Notes: a model not told the origin generated them from the sequence alone. A stretch of 64,000 nucleotides of DNA from Rhododendron vialii (GCF_030253575.1 NC_080569.1:5581501-5645500); one strand, 5' to 3'; positions 27,465 through 40,975 are shown, numbered from the stretch's first letter. Translations and numbers: made by a program.

Positions 27465-28000
27465 TAATTTGGTCCCAAACAAGGCAAAATGAATGGGTTG
27501 TTGAGGCAAATGATGGTCCTTAGTAGTTAATGCTGTCCCCTCATCAAAGGGAAAAACTCACCTTCCAAGTGAAAGGATAAAAGAGGGAAACCTTTAAATA
27601 ATGGGACACCTGCCCTAAAACTAATGATCATAAATGCATAATACCCTACAAAAAAAAAGGGGCCAAATCCTTTTCACACTTTTCTAATCATCCCTTTATT
27701 GGCAGCATTTCATTTCCTTGTTTTTTTTTTCTTTAAAAAAAAAAAAAAAGCACATTCAATTTTCTTTCTGGAAATCTCAGAAAGAAAGAGGAAATGTCAG
27801 AAAGCTTCAACCTGCAATGCAACGTGAAAAGAAATAATCTTCTGAATCTTTCGGTCTTAACCACTACTGTATTATTAATTCACCAATCACCCCACCACCA
27901 CTGAGTGTTTAAAGAAGAACCTTGGATAGTAATAGAGTGGTTCGTTTGCCTTTCCTTTCCAAGAGCGCACATACTTCCCACCCAGAAATAGCAAAGGCAG

Positions 28001-28057
<57 letters not shown>

Positions 28058-28117
28058 AAATATAAGGAAACACTAATAAAAAAAAGCCACCTAAGCTCTA
28101 CGAACACACCGATGGAT
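27465..28117. other. Block B spacer with CT microsatellite
   Basis: Corresponds to about 21900-22597 of block A (shared phrases include gcaatgcaacgtg and gaaataatcttctgaa). A (CT)n tract lies at 28003-28053. No gene. Confidence 0.6.
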
Positions 28118-28350
28118 CATTTTTTTATAACTAATGGTGTTCAGTCTGTTTACGCGCACTACGATTTACGCGCACTACGACTAATCTCTTGGGACTAGTT
28201 CAACCGTTTCACTATCGAGGAGTCCTATTAAACTAGGGACAAGACCCCGGGAGGTTTCGAACCAGAAACATTGGAAGGAAGCAAAATTCCAAGTCTTAAG
28301 CCTTTGTCACTCCAAAAACAAGTCTAAGCGTTGACAACCAGGCCAACCCT
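28118..28350 (-). mobile_element. Au-like SINE (block B copy)
   Basis: On the minus strand it has a B box (ggtttcgaacc form), the Au-type tail tagtcgtagtgcgcgtaa and a poly-T/A end. The tail motif is locally duplicated (cgcgcactacga twice, near 28155-28180). Confidence 0.65.
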
Positions 28351-29274
28351 TGATCATGCCGTGAATCAATTGACAACTAAAGTTCAACACAATCTGACCT
28401 GTTTAGCAGTAATTTTTTGTTTTTTTGCCAATATTGTATGCATCGGTGGAGGGCTAGCGGGGAAATTAGTTAGTTAGTTTACAGGAGGTCTAAAAGCTAT
28501 CCATAACTTTGAATTCCAAACACTGGGCTAGAAGCCATTTGGTTTTGTTTAGCAGTATATATGAATGTTACTTTGTGTATCCTTCTGGCCTCTGGGACAA
28601 GACTTTCACCTAAACCATTGACAAACTATACTCTCTGGTTTTTAACACTTCTACACAAACTATAATTTCCAAAGAATCTTGATGACAAACAAAACAGACT
28701 GAAATGGGGACCAATAATGGAAGTCTCAATAAACAATAGACAAAGCTGCAACACATAAAGGAAAAAAAATTAGTATCTTTTGTTTAACCTAGAAAATGCA
28801 TTCCTACTAACCACATCTCATCAAATTAATAATTTATCTTCAAGGGCATCTTTTCATGCCTGAACTCCACTACATTACCCTTTCACTAATAACAATAATT
28901 TACAAAAGGTAGATGAGACATTAAGGCTATAGATTTATTGGGTATGGTCAGAAACTAACCAATGCCAAGCTGGGATTTTTGTAAATGGTCATATTTTAAT
29001 TCTTAATCTCATGACAAAATTGAATAGTACAAAACTTTTGGTTGATTCAATTCTAAGAGTGTACAGTAAAAAGAGAACAGAAGCTTCTGTTTTTCTGGGT
29101 AATTTATGAAAATTACAGGGCTCAAGAAAAGCCGGAAATTATGGTTGACTACAGCTCAAGCTAAACCATGTCCTAATCATAAAGATTCAGACTTTTGAGA
29201 GAATTGAGGAGCCCACTCTCACAGCTGGTTACAACTTCTTGAGTTAGGATCAAAATCTACCAAATTACGTACGC
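28351..29274. other. Intergenic, no gene recognised
   Basis: Includes the last shared sequence of the duplication (to about 28640). The remainder is AT-rich spacer. Confidence 0.45.
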
Positions 29275-29470
29275 TGTTTTGATAACCAGGTGTTCGGATC
29301 AGCTTACACGCATCTCGATTAATATCGAGACTATAAACCCACCCGTCCACAAACGGGGGCCTCACTTGAAGCCAGAACAAATGCTCCGTATGAACTGGCC
29401 TCAAAAGAGTTGACTTGAAATCTTAGGAAGAAGTAAATTCTCAAGTCTCAAGTTTTGACCACCAGACCAA
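29275..29470 (-). mobile_element. Au-like SINE, diverged
   Basis: Shares, on the minus strand, the head ttggtctggtggtcaaaact, the phrase tgagaatttact and the tail gatgcgtgtaagctgatcc with other Au-like copies here. Confidence 0.6.
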
Positions 29471-29935
29471 CCCTTTGAAGTTTACCTAATTACATTGTTA
29501 CCATTGTATGTAAATGACAGGATCAATGAGCACAAAATGAAGATGAGAGATTACAATAGATCTTGTCGAATTGACATGATTTTTCAACTGTATGCAATAC
29601 ATATGTCGAATAGGATGGAAAATGAAAGCTGTGGAAATTTTTGCTTCTCAATTTCTTAAGAGACTATATTATACAGTAGGGTGCTGCTACAACAATTTGC
29701 ACCTTTTCACCAGATCATACAGAAAAAGAAGAAGAAAAAAAGGAGATTAGGAAGACCAAAATGGATCCAATAATAAGATGAAATGATAAAAGCTAAGAGA
29801 GAAAGGGTGATCTTAATTTTACCTAAAGATGGATTAGCAGTCCATGAAAGCACCAGTTAAGAATGAAAATCTCTTTCTATACACATCACCCTCTCTCTCC
29901 ATCTAGCCCTCAGGTTCAGGATTAATGAGGTGTGA

Positions 29936-31913
29936 TCAAAGTTCACTTTTCATGTGGGATTTCTGACTTGAGCCTGTGATGGGGAAAAATATACATATCA
30001 TAATCCACAACTATTCATGTGCTAATACATGCAAGTACAAATTCTCATACTAGTTCTAACTCTTACCAGAAAAAAACTGTGAGTAAAATCCCATATCGCA
30101 GTTTGGGCTCCGGCCTAAGCCCATCTGAACAATGCTTTGCAAGTCGTCTTCACACAATGTCGGAAACTGGACATTTTAAGTCGAAAACCGTCATTAGATG
30201 ATGAAATCATTCTCTGAATAGTTCTTGGTTATGAAACTTATCATCTGTCCTTTAGGAATGGGGCAAAATACCTGTGGAAGACCTTGGCCTAATTCATCAA
30301 CTAGAGTGCCCATGTTTTGGCAATATGTGGTGTCTAGAGGGTGCACTGAACTTTGGGTCACTGCTACTGGATGAGGAAAGGATCCATTAGGCTGAGATAC
30401 CTAGAATTCACAACAAGCCCAACAACCCAATTCAGAAAACCACCGCACAGTAGATAAAACCAAGAAACTGCACAAAATATATACATCATGTTCTTACATC
30501 CTTTGGGAAGATACTATCCATGTTCGTACCATCCAACCTTGGATTCACCGAAGCTAATTTCATCGATAGAAACTGCACAAACCGAAATTGACACTACCTG
30601 TCAAGCCATTACACTTGAATTCTGCAATGACAACATAGCTCGAGCTCAAGTTCCAAATTTACCTCGACTTGGCGTTGTAATGACTGCACGTAGTTTATAA
30701 TCTCATCAAGCATAAGTGCTTTTCCAGTCACCTAAGCAACAAATACAAGACAATCAAGTTAGACATTGACAACATATGCCCTAAACCATAATCCTCAACA
30801 TTGACTAAGTTTCTCACAAAATATTTTGCCACACACCTTATTGCAACCTGGTACAAGATCTTGTAAAAGTTTCATTCTCTCACCTATCTTCTCTCTCCGA
30901 ACCTGCCCAAATACCAAATATAGAAGACTACAACACTAAGCTAGCCGCAGCAAAAATAGGAATACAAGAAATGTCTGATAGAATTGGGCTATAGGTTTTA
31001 CTCTTTCAGCTAGGCTATGGCTGTCAGTAGCTTGACCCCTTCTTGCTCTAACATGAATGTAATCCTTTGGGGGCTCGGCAGGCTTTGGGCTACCCTTTTC
31101 TTCATCAGTTTTATTCTCTGTTTTCACGTTATCGTTTTCAATCCCATTGCCTTCAGTAGATTTGCATCTTTTCGTATTCCCATCATCCTCTGCCTCTACC
31201 ACCTGAAAAACAGAATTTCAAGAATCTCTCATCTGAATCAAAACAAACTAAAACTCCAGCTTTTGACATTTCTTGGCAATATTTGTTACCTTAGATTTTC
31301 CTCTGGAAGCTGCTTTCCTTTTCTTGGAACTCGAATCACATGGACCTTTTGATCCGGTTTCCCCATTCGGAATTTGCCCAGAAACAGAGGAGCCCTCGTT
31401 CGAACTGGGGAATTCAGCTCGATCGGACATTGGTACTTGACTCAAATTCATGTCAAAGTCACCAGCACACTTCATTCCCGAATGGGTTTGTATCGAATTC
31501 CAATTCTCTCGAGCACTCATTGGAGATCCAGCTCCCTTGAAAGAACCACTGCTCGAAACCCTAGGCATCTTTTCCCTCTCCATCAATGCACTACTAGATC
31601 TGTACGGCGACTCAGTACTGCCCAGCAACTGGCTCGTCCTTTCGTTGAAACTGCTGCGGCTACCAAAGCAGGAAAACCTCGCCGCTCTTTCGGTGAAGCC
31701 GGGATCGCCGGAGATTGTCGGCAAATTGGGATTCAAAGCCATTGGAAATCCCAAATTGGGCATGTTTTCTTTCACGAGGTGTTCCACAATTGGCAAGTGT
31801 AGCCTGGGAGGTGAATTCAGATTGGAGACGGAATGCCACGTCGGCATTGGCGACTGTTCTGAGTAGAATGGCGGTGGGATTATGCCAGAACTGAGGAAGT
31901 AGCGGTTGTCCAT
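29936..31913 (-). CDS. bHLH transcription factor, CIB/bHLH62-bHLH78 type
   Basis: Eight exons on the minus strand: 31913-31290, 31202-31002, 30902-30837, 30731-30663, 30572-30498, 30400-30272, 30166-30067 and 29973-29936. All join in frame to give 433 residues. A long serine-rich N-terminal region precedes an acidic/lysine stretch and the bHLH domain at about 265-325. The domain starts [20 protein letters not shown] with the E-box-reading His270, Glu274 and Arg278. The second helix contains [20 protein letters not shown]. The short last exon ends SHMKSEL, like the usual MKVEL tail of this subfamily. Members bind E/G-box DNA as dimers in the nucleus; CIB relatives interact with cryptochrome 2 to promote flowering. 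Whether this one does is untested. Confidence 0.93.
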
Positions 31914-32391
31914 GAAAGATTGAGAATTGGTGGGAATTTGGGGTGAATTGAGAAACAGAGAGGGAGACCCAGGTGGGAAATGGGGAGAAATTGAGTGTAT
32001 TTGATGGAGAAGGGGAAAGGAAAGGAAACAAATTGGGAAGGTGTAACAGAGAGAGGAAAACAGAGGTGAGGTATAGGTGGGGAGGGAAATTGAGAGGTGG
32101 GTATTGGGTATTGATGGGGATTGGAGTAGGGTCGAATGGGGCTATGGGTTGGTGAGAGGAGATTGTGTTGGTGCTGAAAAAGCTCAATCGAGAGAGAGAG
32201 AGAGAGAAGAGGGGGGGAAGGTTTTGGGTTGGGTAGAGATGAAGTTATATAGCCAGAGAGAGGAAACTGTTTTGCTTGTTTGTTTGACATTTTTTGTATA
32301 ATTATGTACTGTGTCTGTCTGGTAGTTGTTATTTTCTTCTCTGTTTCTCTCGCCGTAAAGAGCGGAAGGGGAAAAAATAAACGTCAAAGCA
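31914..32391 (-). promoter_or_regulatory. 5' leader and promoter region of the bHLH gene
   Basis: On the minus strand this is pyrimidine-rich, with a (CT)n tract (plus-strand GA at 32189-32207) upstream of the start codon. Long open frames on it are low-complexity artefacts. No clear TATA box was chosen. Confidence 0.5.
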
Positions 32392-32545
32392 AGGATGTCC
32401 AGAGCAGCTTACGCATATTTCGACTATTGCTCATCTTGATCTAGTCTCCGAAATTAGAGATTGCAGGAGACATCTCCCTTGCGGCCTGACCCAAAAGACA
32501 AGACTTTGCCAAGTTTCGAACTCATAATATGTCTACGTTTACAAC
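32392..32545 (-). mobile_element. Partial Au-like SINE
   Basis: Carries the reverse-strand motifs agcttacgcatatttcgac and ccaagtttcgaactcat (B-box complement) in the order seen in the other copies, truncated. Confidence 0.45.
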
Positions 32546-33835
32546 TCATCCCGGGATCCTTTTTAGCTCTCATCTCCTGGGAGGGAAGAGTGGCAGAGGA
32601 AACAACTCTTTTTCACCCTAGGGTGAGATTTATCTCTGATTTGGTCTTTTGTCTCAAAACAGAAAAGATTCTCTAGAATTTAACTTTTAAACCTTATGAC
32701 GATGAAGTAAAAAAATCATTATGATGATGAAGTTATCTGATGCATGTTTTGTTTTTTTTGAACATATCTGATGTACGTTCATTTCGTACAATTCACATTT
32801 TTTTCATTTTGTCAAATCATTAGATCCTGTGATTTTTTTTTTTTTTTATGTTTTATCCGTACATTGGGCTTTGATCTTTGGAAATCAATACCCAAACAAT
32901 TGAAAAAACTTCTTATTTTCATGGTTGATATTCTTCTTGCGGGATCATGAAATTCTTGGTACGCAAAGATTGTAGAAAAAGCCCACAAAATCAAACTCTA
33001 CTTTATACACTCAACATTGAATTGGCCTCCTTCAGTTGCAGGGGAAAAAAAGTGCGGGAATATTTAACTTTCTTGCATTTTGGATGTGTTCCATTATCAG
33101 AAAAATTATGGGATTCGTGTCTCCAATTTTTTTCATGAAAATATACAAGATTTTGCATGAATTTTATTTGTCCACTAGTTTCTACGCTATGACTGTATTA
33201 CGGTTTTTCAAATTTCTCTTGAATTTTTATATACCAAATGAATGCGTAGAATTCTTTTACTTCACTTCACTATCTTTTCTGAAATGATTTTCCTCCATGA
33301 CAAGCGAACAGATTACAAAATTTTGAACATGGGTCTCATTCAATCATGTAACAAATAGTACTGTAATAATCTTTGTTGCTTCTATCATCCACTCACAAGC
33401 AGACATAACCTCATCGACACCAGATGATTTGCGAGACATATTTCTTTTTGCCTTGTTGTATTCTTGTTTAAATAGCTTCCTTATTTATCATGTAATCGTG
33501 TTGCTTCAAACTGTTTAATTTTCTTGTAATGACTCTTTTATAGCTATGAAATTCTTCTTTGATGTGATTTCCAATAAAAAATAAAAAAATTCTTCTTTAA
33601 TGTAACAAAAAACAATTAAACAAACAAACCAATATATAAGGGGCGAATTTCACTTAATTCAGCAATTCTCCATAGCTCAACAAGCTCACCTGGCCTTGAG
33701 ATCTCTGACATCAATTGATTTCCATTCTCTTACTCAAAATCCAATTATAGGTTCAAAATCTTTAGTTTTTTGTGATTAAAGTAACAGATGTATGGTTTCT
33801 CTCCTTCTCTCCATTAATTTATAGATTAATCAAAA
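32546..33835. other. Intergenic, nothing recognised
   Basis: Strongly AT-rich spacer upstream of the bHLH gene. No reading frame shows homology that I recognise. Confidence 0.4.
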
Positions 33836-33956
33836 GGGAGGTGATTTTGGCACTCCACTTTTAGCCAAATATACTTCACTCTTAGTTTTGTTTTCTCACA
33901 TGATTAACAAAGTGGAGTGACAGTGACTAAAACTGGAGTGCCAAAATCAATTTCCA
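33836..33956. mobile_element. Short Mutator-like MITE (GATTTTGGCACTC family, copy 2)
   Basis: The ends gggaggtgattttggcactc and gagtgccaaaatcaatttcc are inverted. The 8-base sequence aatcaaaa lies directly outside both ends (33828-33835 and 33957-33964). The element is 121 bp. It is the best-preserved copy. Confidence 0.75.
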
Positions 33957-34754
33957 AATCAAAATACTCCTATTATCAGAACCCAAATGGTTTAATGGTG
34001 CGCAATACCTTCAACCTCCCTTTGGTTTCCTGGTATTGAATTTGAAGGAGTTTTAAACAAGATATTGAACGCTGGAAATTTTAGTTTGCTTGTCATAATT
34101 TGGACATTTTTTCAAGCTTTGGGATTGTACTAATTAAAAAAAGAAGAAGAAGAAGAAAATAATAATAACAAAAAAGTTGAAGTTTTATGGATTTTGATCA
34201 GGTGCAATGAGGGTTAATTAAGTCAAGTCCAAGACTTTTATTAGGCAACTCTTGGGGCCACATCACCCCATGCATAAGTGTTTGAAAAGTTCGTGAAAGG
34301 GTTGTAAGAATTAGTTTGTCGTGCACGCATAATAGCCCGGAACACCTTGCATTTCCGGAAAAAAAAAAATTACATGTACATGCATGGTCGTTGGAGTTGG
34401 AGATCAGCCCAGTAAAGAACAATATATTATTGTCTCCAATTCATAGTAATAATTTTTTACGTAAATCGAGGATACAAAATAGTGACAAAAGTTCAATGAG
34501 TCGAGTATATATGTAGACGAGTTTAAAATGTCATGATGTCGGAACTAATTTTGGGGGTATAAAAGTCAGAGTTAATATACAATTATACATAATAAAAAAA
34601 GAGTCAAATTTAATGAATAATAATGGGTTTTGATTGAAAATAATACTATGTTTTTATAGTTTCACTCAGATGAGAAACATTATAGAGTAACAATCACATT
34701 AGTGTTTTTTTTATTTCCTACTCTTTTTTAAGGACCATAAACATATGAAATTTT
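33957..34754. other. Intergenic, nothing recognised
   Basis: AT-rich. Holds a short (AAG)n tract near 34140-34160. Confidence 0.4.
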
Positions 34755-35190
34755 TTTTTTATATCAACTTACGCGCTCATCTCGACTAATCTCTCGAGAA
34801 CCATTCTTACCGTCAACAAACCAAGAGCCCACTTAAAAATATGGAAGAAACCCTATATGGATAAACCCCACAGGCCACAGAAGATGCTGCCAAGCACCCC
34901 TCTGCCGAGCAGGGTGTCCAGTAGTATCCAGCCGTTTATTTCGGCACAGACGGCTCGGATTGAATCTGAACGCATACAAATCTGAATTGTTCATTACTCG
35001 GTCAAGATTCGAGCCTTCAATTGCTGAGATGAACGGCCGAATCGGCCGCTCGGCACCGCTACCAAGCATTCCCGCTTGACAACATCTCTCAATCCCAAAA
35101 ACAGAAAGCACCTACGAGGTTTCAAACTTGAAATCTAAGCAAACCGCTAGATCTCAAACCTTCAATATTTTCGGCCAACCCAGATCGGGG
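34755..35190 (-). mobile_element. Au-like SINE split by a fold-back element
   Basis: The SINE tail side (tatatcaacttacgcgctca, tctcgactaatctctcgag) lies at 34755-34880. Its head side (cctacgaggtttcaaacttg, aaatctaagcaaaccgctag) resumes at about 35110. The gap is filled by the fold-back element at 34882-35088. This nesting shows that the fold-back element moved after the SINE had inserted. Confidence 0.65.
34882..35088. mobile_element. Fold-back family element nested in a SINE
   Basis: The ends agatgctgccaagcacccc and gcttgacaacatct are inverted repeats. The interior (cggctcggattgaatctgaa, gctgagatgaacggcc) matches 25040-25257. About 207 bp. Confidence 0.7.
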
Positions 35191-35639
35191 CCGTAAAACT
35201 TACTAGTACAATATATATAATGATTCCTTTGTGCCAACTCAATTATCATTGCATTATTAATTTTCCACCTCTCCGGGTCAATAGGTTTCTGTCTGGAAAA
35301 CTTAACAATGTTTAAGCCCTAATCAAACTCTTATTAACTCTATTCCTGAGATGAGGAATGCATTATTTATACTTCACCCTCAACCTCTACACTTCTTTAT
35401 GTCGGCCTTGGTAACCAAATGGGTAAGTCTCATTATAAGGTCCCACATGCACACGTGTCACTGTTGAATGGATACACGCAAGAGGGTTTTTTGGGGGCTT
35501 TTGTAATTCACGTCAGAGTTAATTAAAAGCAGTAAATATAAGACTGGCTAATTGTGGGCCTGTGGCATATGACTCCCACTGAAAAGTAATAAGTACGAAT
35601 TTTAATGGGTGAAACAATAGTAAAACTTAACCTAATCAG
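35191..35639. other. Intergenic, nothing recognised
   Basis: AT-rich spacer with no supported feature. Confidence 0.4.
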
Positions 35640-35815
35640 TTTGGCCGGGTGAGCATGAGAACTTAGTAAAGTGTTTGTCTTTCACGAGATTGCATATCCG
35701 AATTTTACAGAGGTTGAACATTTCAAATATTGGGGTTACTGGAGGGTTTTTTGTCCAGTCGTTAATTTCAAGACCCCGAAATTAGTCGAGGCGCGCGTAA
35801 GTTGGCCCGAACAAA
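35640..35815 (+). mobile_element. Au-like SINE, plus orientation
   Basis: Begins near tttggccgggtgagcatgag and ends with the typical Au tail gaaattagtcgaggcgcgcg followed by taagttggcccgaac. The head is diverged. Confidence 0.55.
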
Positions 35816-37874
35816 ATACACGTATTACAGGGAAAACTTAAATAAATGTGAATAACGTTTTTTTACCATGTTATGAAATGCAAAAGAAGCTTGAAAGAGC
35901 AACTACCTTTACGGTGTGATTACTCATCTAAATTATAAGCCAGACAGACAGTTTGGTTACTTCATGAGGGGGTTTTATGCACCACCAAAATTACCTTAAA
36001 ATGGCAGAGGCCCCAGTACTCTTTCAAATAACCATTACTACAGTAGTACTATCATTTTCATTTCAAAAGAAAAAACACTGTACGACAAGATGTTACGAAG
36101 TACAAACGAAAGAATAAGTTCAAACGTAGTGCCACCTAATTACTACTTGAAGATATCATTATTCGAGCATTTATGTAGACGCTCACATTCTTACGAATCG
36201 ACCAACCGATTAGCCTTTGCTGGTATTGTGTCTGCTTAATTATTGATCTTCATCGGCACTAAAGTTAACCTATTGGGCCTATTTGTTTGACCAAAATGAG
36301 CATCAAATGAATCATATATACGCGGAAATCACAAGTTTGGTATTTAGTTAAATTTTCTTATCGTCGTCCACATTAAGTATTTATCGAATATATAACACCT
36401 AGAATTGCGAGTTGTATAATGGTCGTAGGGGCAGTATTTTTAGTTTTATCACTGTTAATCTAACTAGAATGTTCCTTCACTATCAGTCCCGTCAAATAAA
36501 CGCACGTGTAGGGTTGTAGTATTCCCAAAGAATAACTGCTTCAAACCCAAGTAACAGACTGACCTAGTTGACAGGCGAGGCCCATGTACCAAAAAAAGAC
36601 AGGCGAGGCCCAATTTTGTTCAGTTTTTGTAACTAAAGCTCCTTTGCTTGGAGTTTACCTGGCCCAAACCTAGTCCAATTAAGCCCACAACTTCGTGAAA
36701 CCTAGAAAAGGCCCCAAAACAAGCCCAATCCCATTAACAATTCAAGACCAAATATATTCATTTATGTGGGGTATTTTGAGTATGGTTCAAAATGACTGCT
36801 TTTTTTTTTTTTTTCCCATCGGAAGATCTGTTTTGATCAAAGTTGGTAAAATTATTGACAGCCCTACTCATTGAAAGAATCGTTCTGGTGAATTTGTTAG
36901 CATAAGACATTTTTAGCTAATTCCGCCACATGTTTGGTCAAACTGTTGATGGTTCGTTGTTGATGAAATTGAACATTGAAACCACATGGGATTTATAATC
37001 ATTTCTCATACGTGAAAGAGATATCTATCTATCATTAAGAAAAACCTTTAGGAGTCTCAGTAAAATTTACCCTTCTTAATTTTGGGGTTGATTTTCGCTC
37101 TCTTTTTATTTAAAACCACACTTATTATTTTTGTTGTAAATTCACAACAAGATGGCGATGTCTATCAATCCGATTGGTTGTTGCACCCATACATAACAGG
37201 GTGGGCACGTGACACGTCCATGCTACTTTCCATGCCCAGGCCACGCTAGTTGGAGGGCCTTGCCACCAGGACCCGCCCACAACTAAGATTGATTAGTTAA
37301 GGTGTTCGGATATAGTAATTTGGTCTAGTTATTAGTAATTACTTAGTAATCGTTTGTGTCTGTGTCTATTCTAGCTTTTCATTTTGATTATGAGAGAATA
37401 AGTTACGCTTTGCGCAATCTCAGTCGTCTGAGATTGAACTCTGCAAATCTTATTCACGGCTCCTCTGTAAATAAGATTTTTTCTTTTGATTATAGGAACT
37501 CATGATGACATGTTTGTTAATTACACGATACATTTTGGAACATTAAACCAGAACTACTAATGATTCCCCGCACAAAAAGAAAACAAGAAGAAAATGTCCG
37601 CTATTTTTATTTAATTGAAGTTGGAAACAATTTACAAAATAAGTATCCAAATCACAGCCAACTCAGCATTATTCATTGTAAATTGGATTTGATCTTTGCA
37701 AAAAGTAGGATTTTAATATTTATATTTAATCTAGTCGTAGGCTCGTAGCTATGGGAACAATAAATTGTAATGATCAAACAAGTAACCGTTTGATCATTTT
37801 CTCCCCTAATATACGTATTTTAGTGAACCATGCATATTTCTATTCTTTTCTATTTGCTTAACGAAATATTGTTA
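35816..37874. other. Intergenic, no gene recognised
   Basis: AT-rich. A small direct repeat (gacaggcgaggccca twice, near 36570-36612) is the only structure noted. No coding region supported. Confidence 0.4.
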
Positions 37875-38250
37875 GGGTATGTTTGATTCGATGGAATCAA
37901 CGTTGGAATGTAATGGTCATTCCATGGAATACTTATTCTCGTGTTTTGTTCACCATTAAATGATAGAATGATCATTCTAAATAGAATCACTATTCACCTT
38001 ATTAAAGAAATTTGTCATTCCATTTCTTTGTCGTCACACCAACATTACCATTTCCACTCCAATATTTACTATTGTCACACCGAAAATTACTATTGCCTCT
38101 CCAAAAATTAGTATTGCCACACCATTCCATTACAGATGAGAATGACTATTTCTAGGTACAATCAAACTTGGGAATGAAAAGGATATTCCAATCTCACTTT
38201 CTCCAATTCCGTTCCATTGTCGATTCCATTCTATCGAACCAAACATACCC
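37875..38250. mobile_element. Harbinger/Tourist-like MITE
   Basis: The ends gggtatgtttgattcgatgg and ctatcgaaccaaacataccc are inverted repeats flanked by TTA on both sides (37872-37874 and 38251-38253). The interior has several inverted copies of gattccattcc-like words. About 376 bp. Confidence 0.7.
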
Positions 38251-39961
38251 TTATATCACTTCACTATTAGTCTCGTTAAGCAATTTAGCCTCGTCCAAAA
38301 AGGCCCGATCAAACCTTGCTTCAAGTTTCCTTACTCAATATCTACAGCTAATGGTTCAGCTTTTAAATAGAATCTTACTGTTAAGATATAAGATACTTTT
38401 AGCAAATCTCAATCATTAAAGACACATTTGAATGGCTTCGATTGCGCACAATGACTTTGTAATGCACCCTTACATTACATTACAGGGTCCAGCTACATGT
38501 TTATTGGCAAGTCTGGCATCCAAGTGGTCTTGCCCGCCTAATAATAGAGAGCCGTTAATTAAATTGACAATTTATCTTCCAAAAATATTGAACCTTTAAA
38601 GAGATGGTGATAAGAGTCATATAAAAGTAGACCGCTTTAAAAACAATCATGTGGAAAACTTTAGCATTTGTTTGTCAAAAGTCTCAAAACTTTGAGAAAG
38701 TCGAATCTGACTCTTCACCCTTCCTCGCCCGAAGGGGCGGCTTCCTAGCTCGCCCCGTTACCTACCCAAGCCCAAGCGGCCAAGCCCCACCCCCGATTCC
38801 CAAATTACGATGCTGATGCACCTCCTGGAACATATCTATCCACGTGTCATTCTTATGAAATGATATGCTTTAAATTTGAACAAAATAAGTGACTCGAATT
38901 ATTTCTACGGGATTCGAGAAGTCTGGACAGAGCTACATATAGTCAAATGGGATCTCTTGACCCCACTAACTACTTCTACATTCATACATTAATCTAATAA
39001 AATAGTACTATTTTCGATCTATATATTGTATATGAATTTGGCATCATAATACTAGGATAATTGCCCCAGCTTCAATCCCACTTAATTAATTCTTTCGCCC
39101 TCTTTAACACTGGAATTTGGCTAACTATTAGTCAAAAACATGTGGATAATACTCACTAAATTAATACTACTAAAAAAGTTAGAATTTGCGAACTCCTGTG
39201 GAAGCAGTAAAAAGGTTATAGTTATTGATTAGCAAATACAGATAAGACAATTTAGAGTAACTATGTTTCTATATTAACCTCACTGTCCTAGAATACTGGC
39301 TCCGCCCCGAGAAGTGTCCCCAAACTATCTACGATACCTGATGTATGTACTGCTGTTGTGTCTGTACCCATAGCAACTTTCTCTTCGAGAGGGCCTCAAA
39401 TTACTTGTCACAAGCAACCTCAGGAATGTTGAAGTGGCAGCGGACGCTTGCCATGTGATTTCAGCTGGTTCTTGATAACACAAATGAAAATCATTCTCCC
39501 CTCGACACAATTCGCAATTGCAGGTTACTACTCTAACAGCTCGAATTAATCTCCACCGCTGAGGCACGTACTTAGAGAATTAATGCAACAAATACGTTGA
39601 TTTGCCGGCACGTGATCGAAGCTCAAACCATTCAGGAGTCGTTCGTTTCCTTAATTTCCATTCTGAATTGTATTCGTACTCAAGTACACCCAAACTTTGC
39701 ATTCTTATTTTTAATGCATGCATGCATCATGCTTCCCGATCAGGGGAAGAAAGAGCATTAAACGCAAGTCTCCTTTCAAAATGAGTATTAATTTTCACAA
39801 CTACCCCCTTTGAATTTCCTTTATAAAGTTAGTTTTAATTATTCACGGAGGATAAATTTGGAACATTCACACACTTTTTTAAGTTGGTTTTCCAAACAAA
39901 ACTAATATTTTGTGACATGTCAAAATAAAATAGAGAGCCAACAGTGACGAGTTGATTCTTA
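38251..39961. other. Intergenic, nothing recognised
   Basis: Mixed composition. A C-rich patch near 38700-38800 and a short frame around 39325-39567 showed no recognisable homology. Confidence 0.4.
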
Positions 39962-40329
39962 GAACATGTACACCAACAAAAGGTATTTTACCTACACAAT
40001 AATTCACTTTTTTCATTTTACCTATTCAAATTTCTCTCAACCCCACATCAATCCTCTTTATTATACCTCTTTATCCTTATTAAATATACTAAAAAAAAGA
40101 GAGACAGAGAGAGTGGTAGAGAGAGAATGAGGGAGTGATAAGAAGGAGAGAGAAGAAGAATAATATTTTAATGGTTTGCTTATGAATAGTGGCTCTCTAG
40201 TTTTACCGAGAATTTTCTGGGAAGGAAAAGTATCCCAGTGTTTAAAGAGGCTTGTGCAAATGGTTTTTGTGGCTTTGAGTAGGTAAAATGACTATAAAAG
40301 TGGGTTTACCTACTCTTGTGTACATGCCC
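39962..40329. mobile_element. Harbinger/Tourist-like MITE upstream of DUF506 gene
   Basis: The ends gaacatgtacaccaacaaaa and ctactcttgtgtacatgccc are inverted, flanked by TTA at 39959-39961 and 40330-40332. The interior holds a GA-rich stretch (40095-40160). Length 368 bp. Confidence 0.6.
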
Positions 40330-40975
40330 TTATATAGATATATTTGTATAAGCGTATTTGTGTGTAACATAAATTACTCCGAACATCATGAATTATATAT
40401 AGTATTAAACTCAATCAAGAGCACTCGTGAGCACAAAGTCTAATCCGACTCTTAACCCTATCGTCACACGAAAGGGTAAGCCCCCCATGCGATCAAGTAT
40501 TATAGTATATGATATGATATGATCACCACTTGGAACACATCTATCCAATTCTACGAGACAGTCTCATCTCATTTAAATTAATTATTTCCCTCACTGCATG
40601 AAGGACAGGTTTTCGAAATCCCAAAACCAATCGTATCCCTCCACGTAGCTAACCTCCTGAAACCACCCAAAGAGAGAATAAATTCTGGGTGCCCGTCGGA
40701 TATCCTGCCCCCCCGTCATCACCCTCACTCGGATACTCCCCCAGCATATCCCCCCAAGTTCCTTTTACAAAACACCAAAGCCAAAAACAGTCTTCTTTTT
40801 TGCACTGTTCTGTCGAATATTCGCTAGTAAATTCCTCTGAAAACCTCAATAAATCCAGAGTAGAAGCTCTTATTCTACTTGGTAAAAAAACAAAGAAGAA
40901 GAAGAAGAAGAAGAATTAAACTCTTATTCTATAAGCTACTATAATTTGTTTGGGAAAAACAGTTTCACCTGGAAT
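40330..40975 (+). promoter_or_regulatory. Upstream region of the DUF506 gene
   Basis: Spacer and probable promoter/5' leader. It ends in a purine tract (aagaagaagaagaagaagaa, 40895-40915) just before the gene. No TATA box is convincing. Confidence 0.4.

Noticed and set aside
31340-32290. Long frames overlapping the bHLH first exon and leader
   Set aside because: Antisense or alternative-frame shadows; the spliced minus-strand model explains the region.
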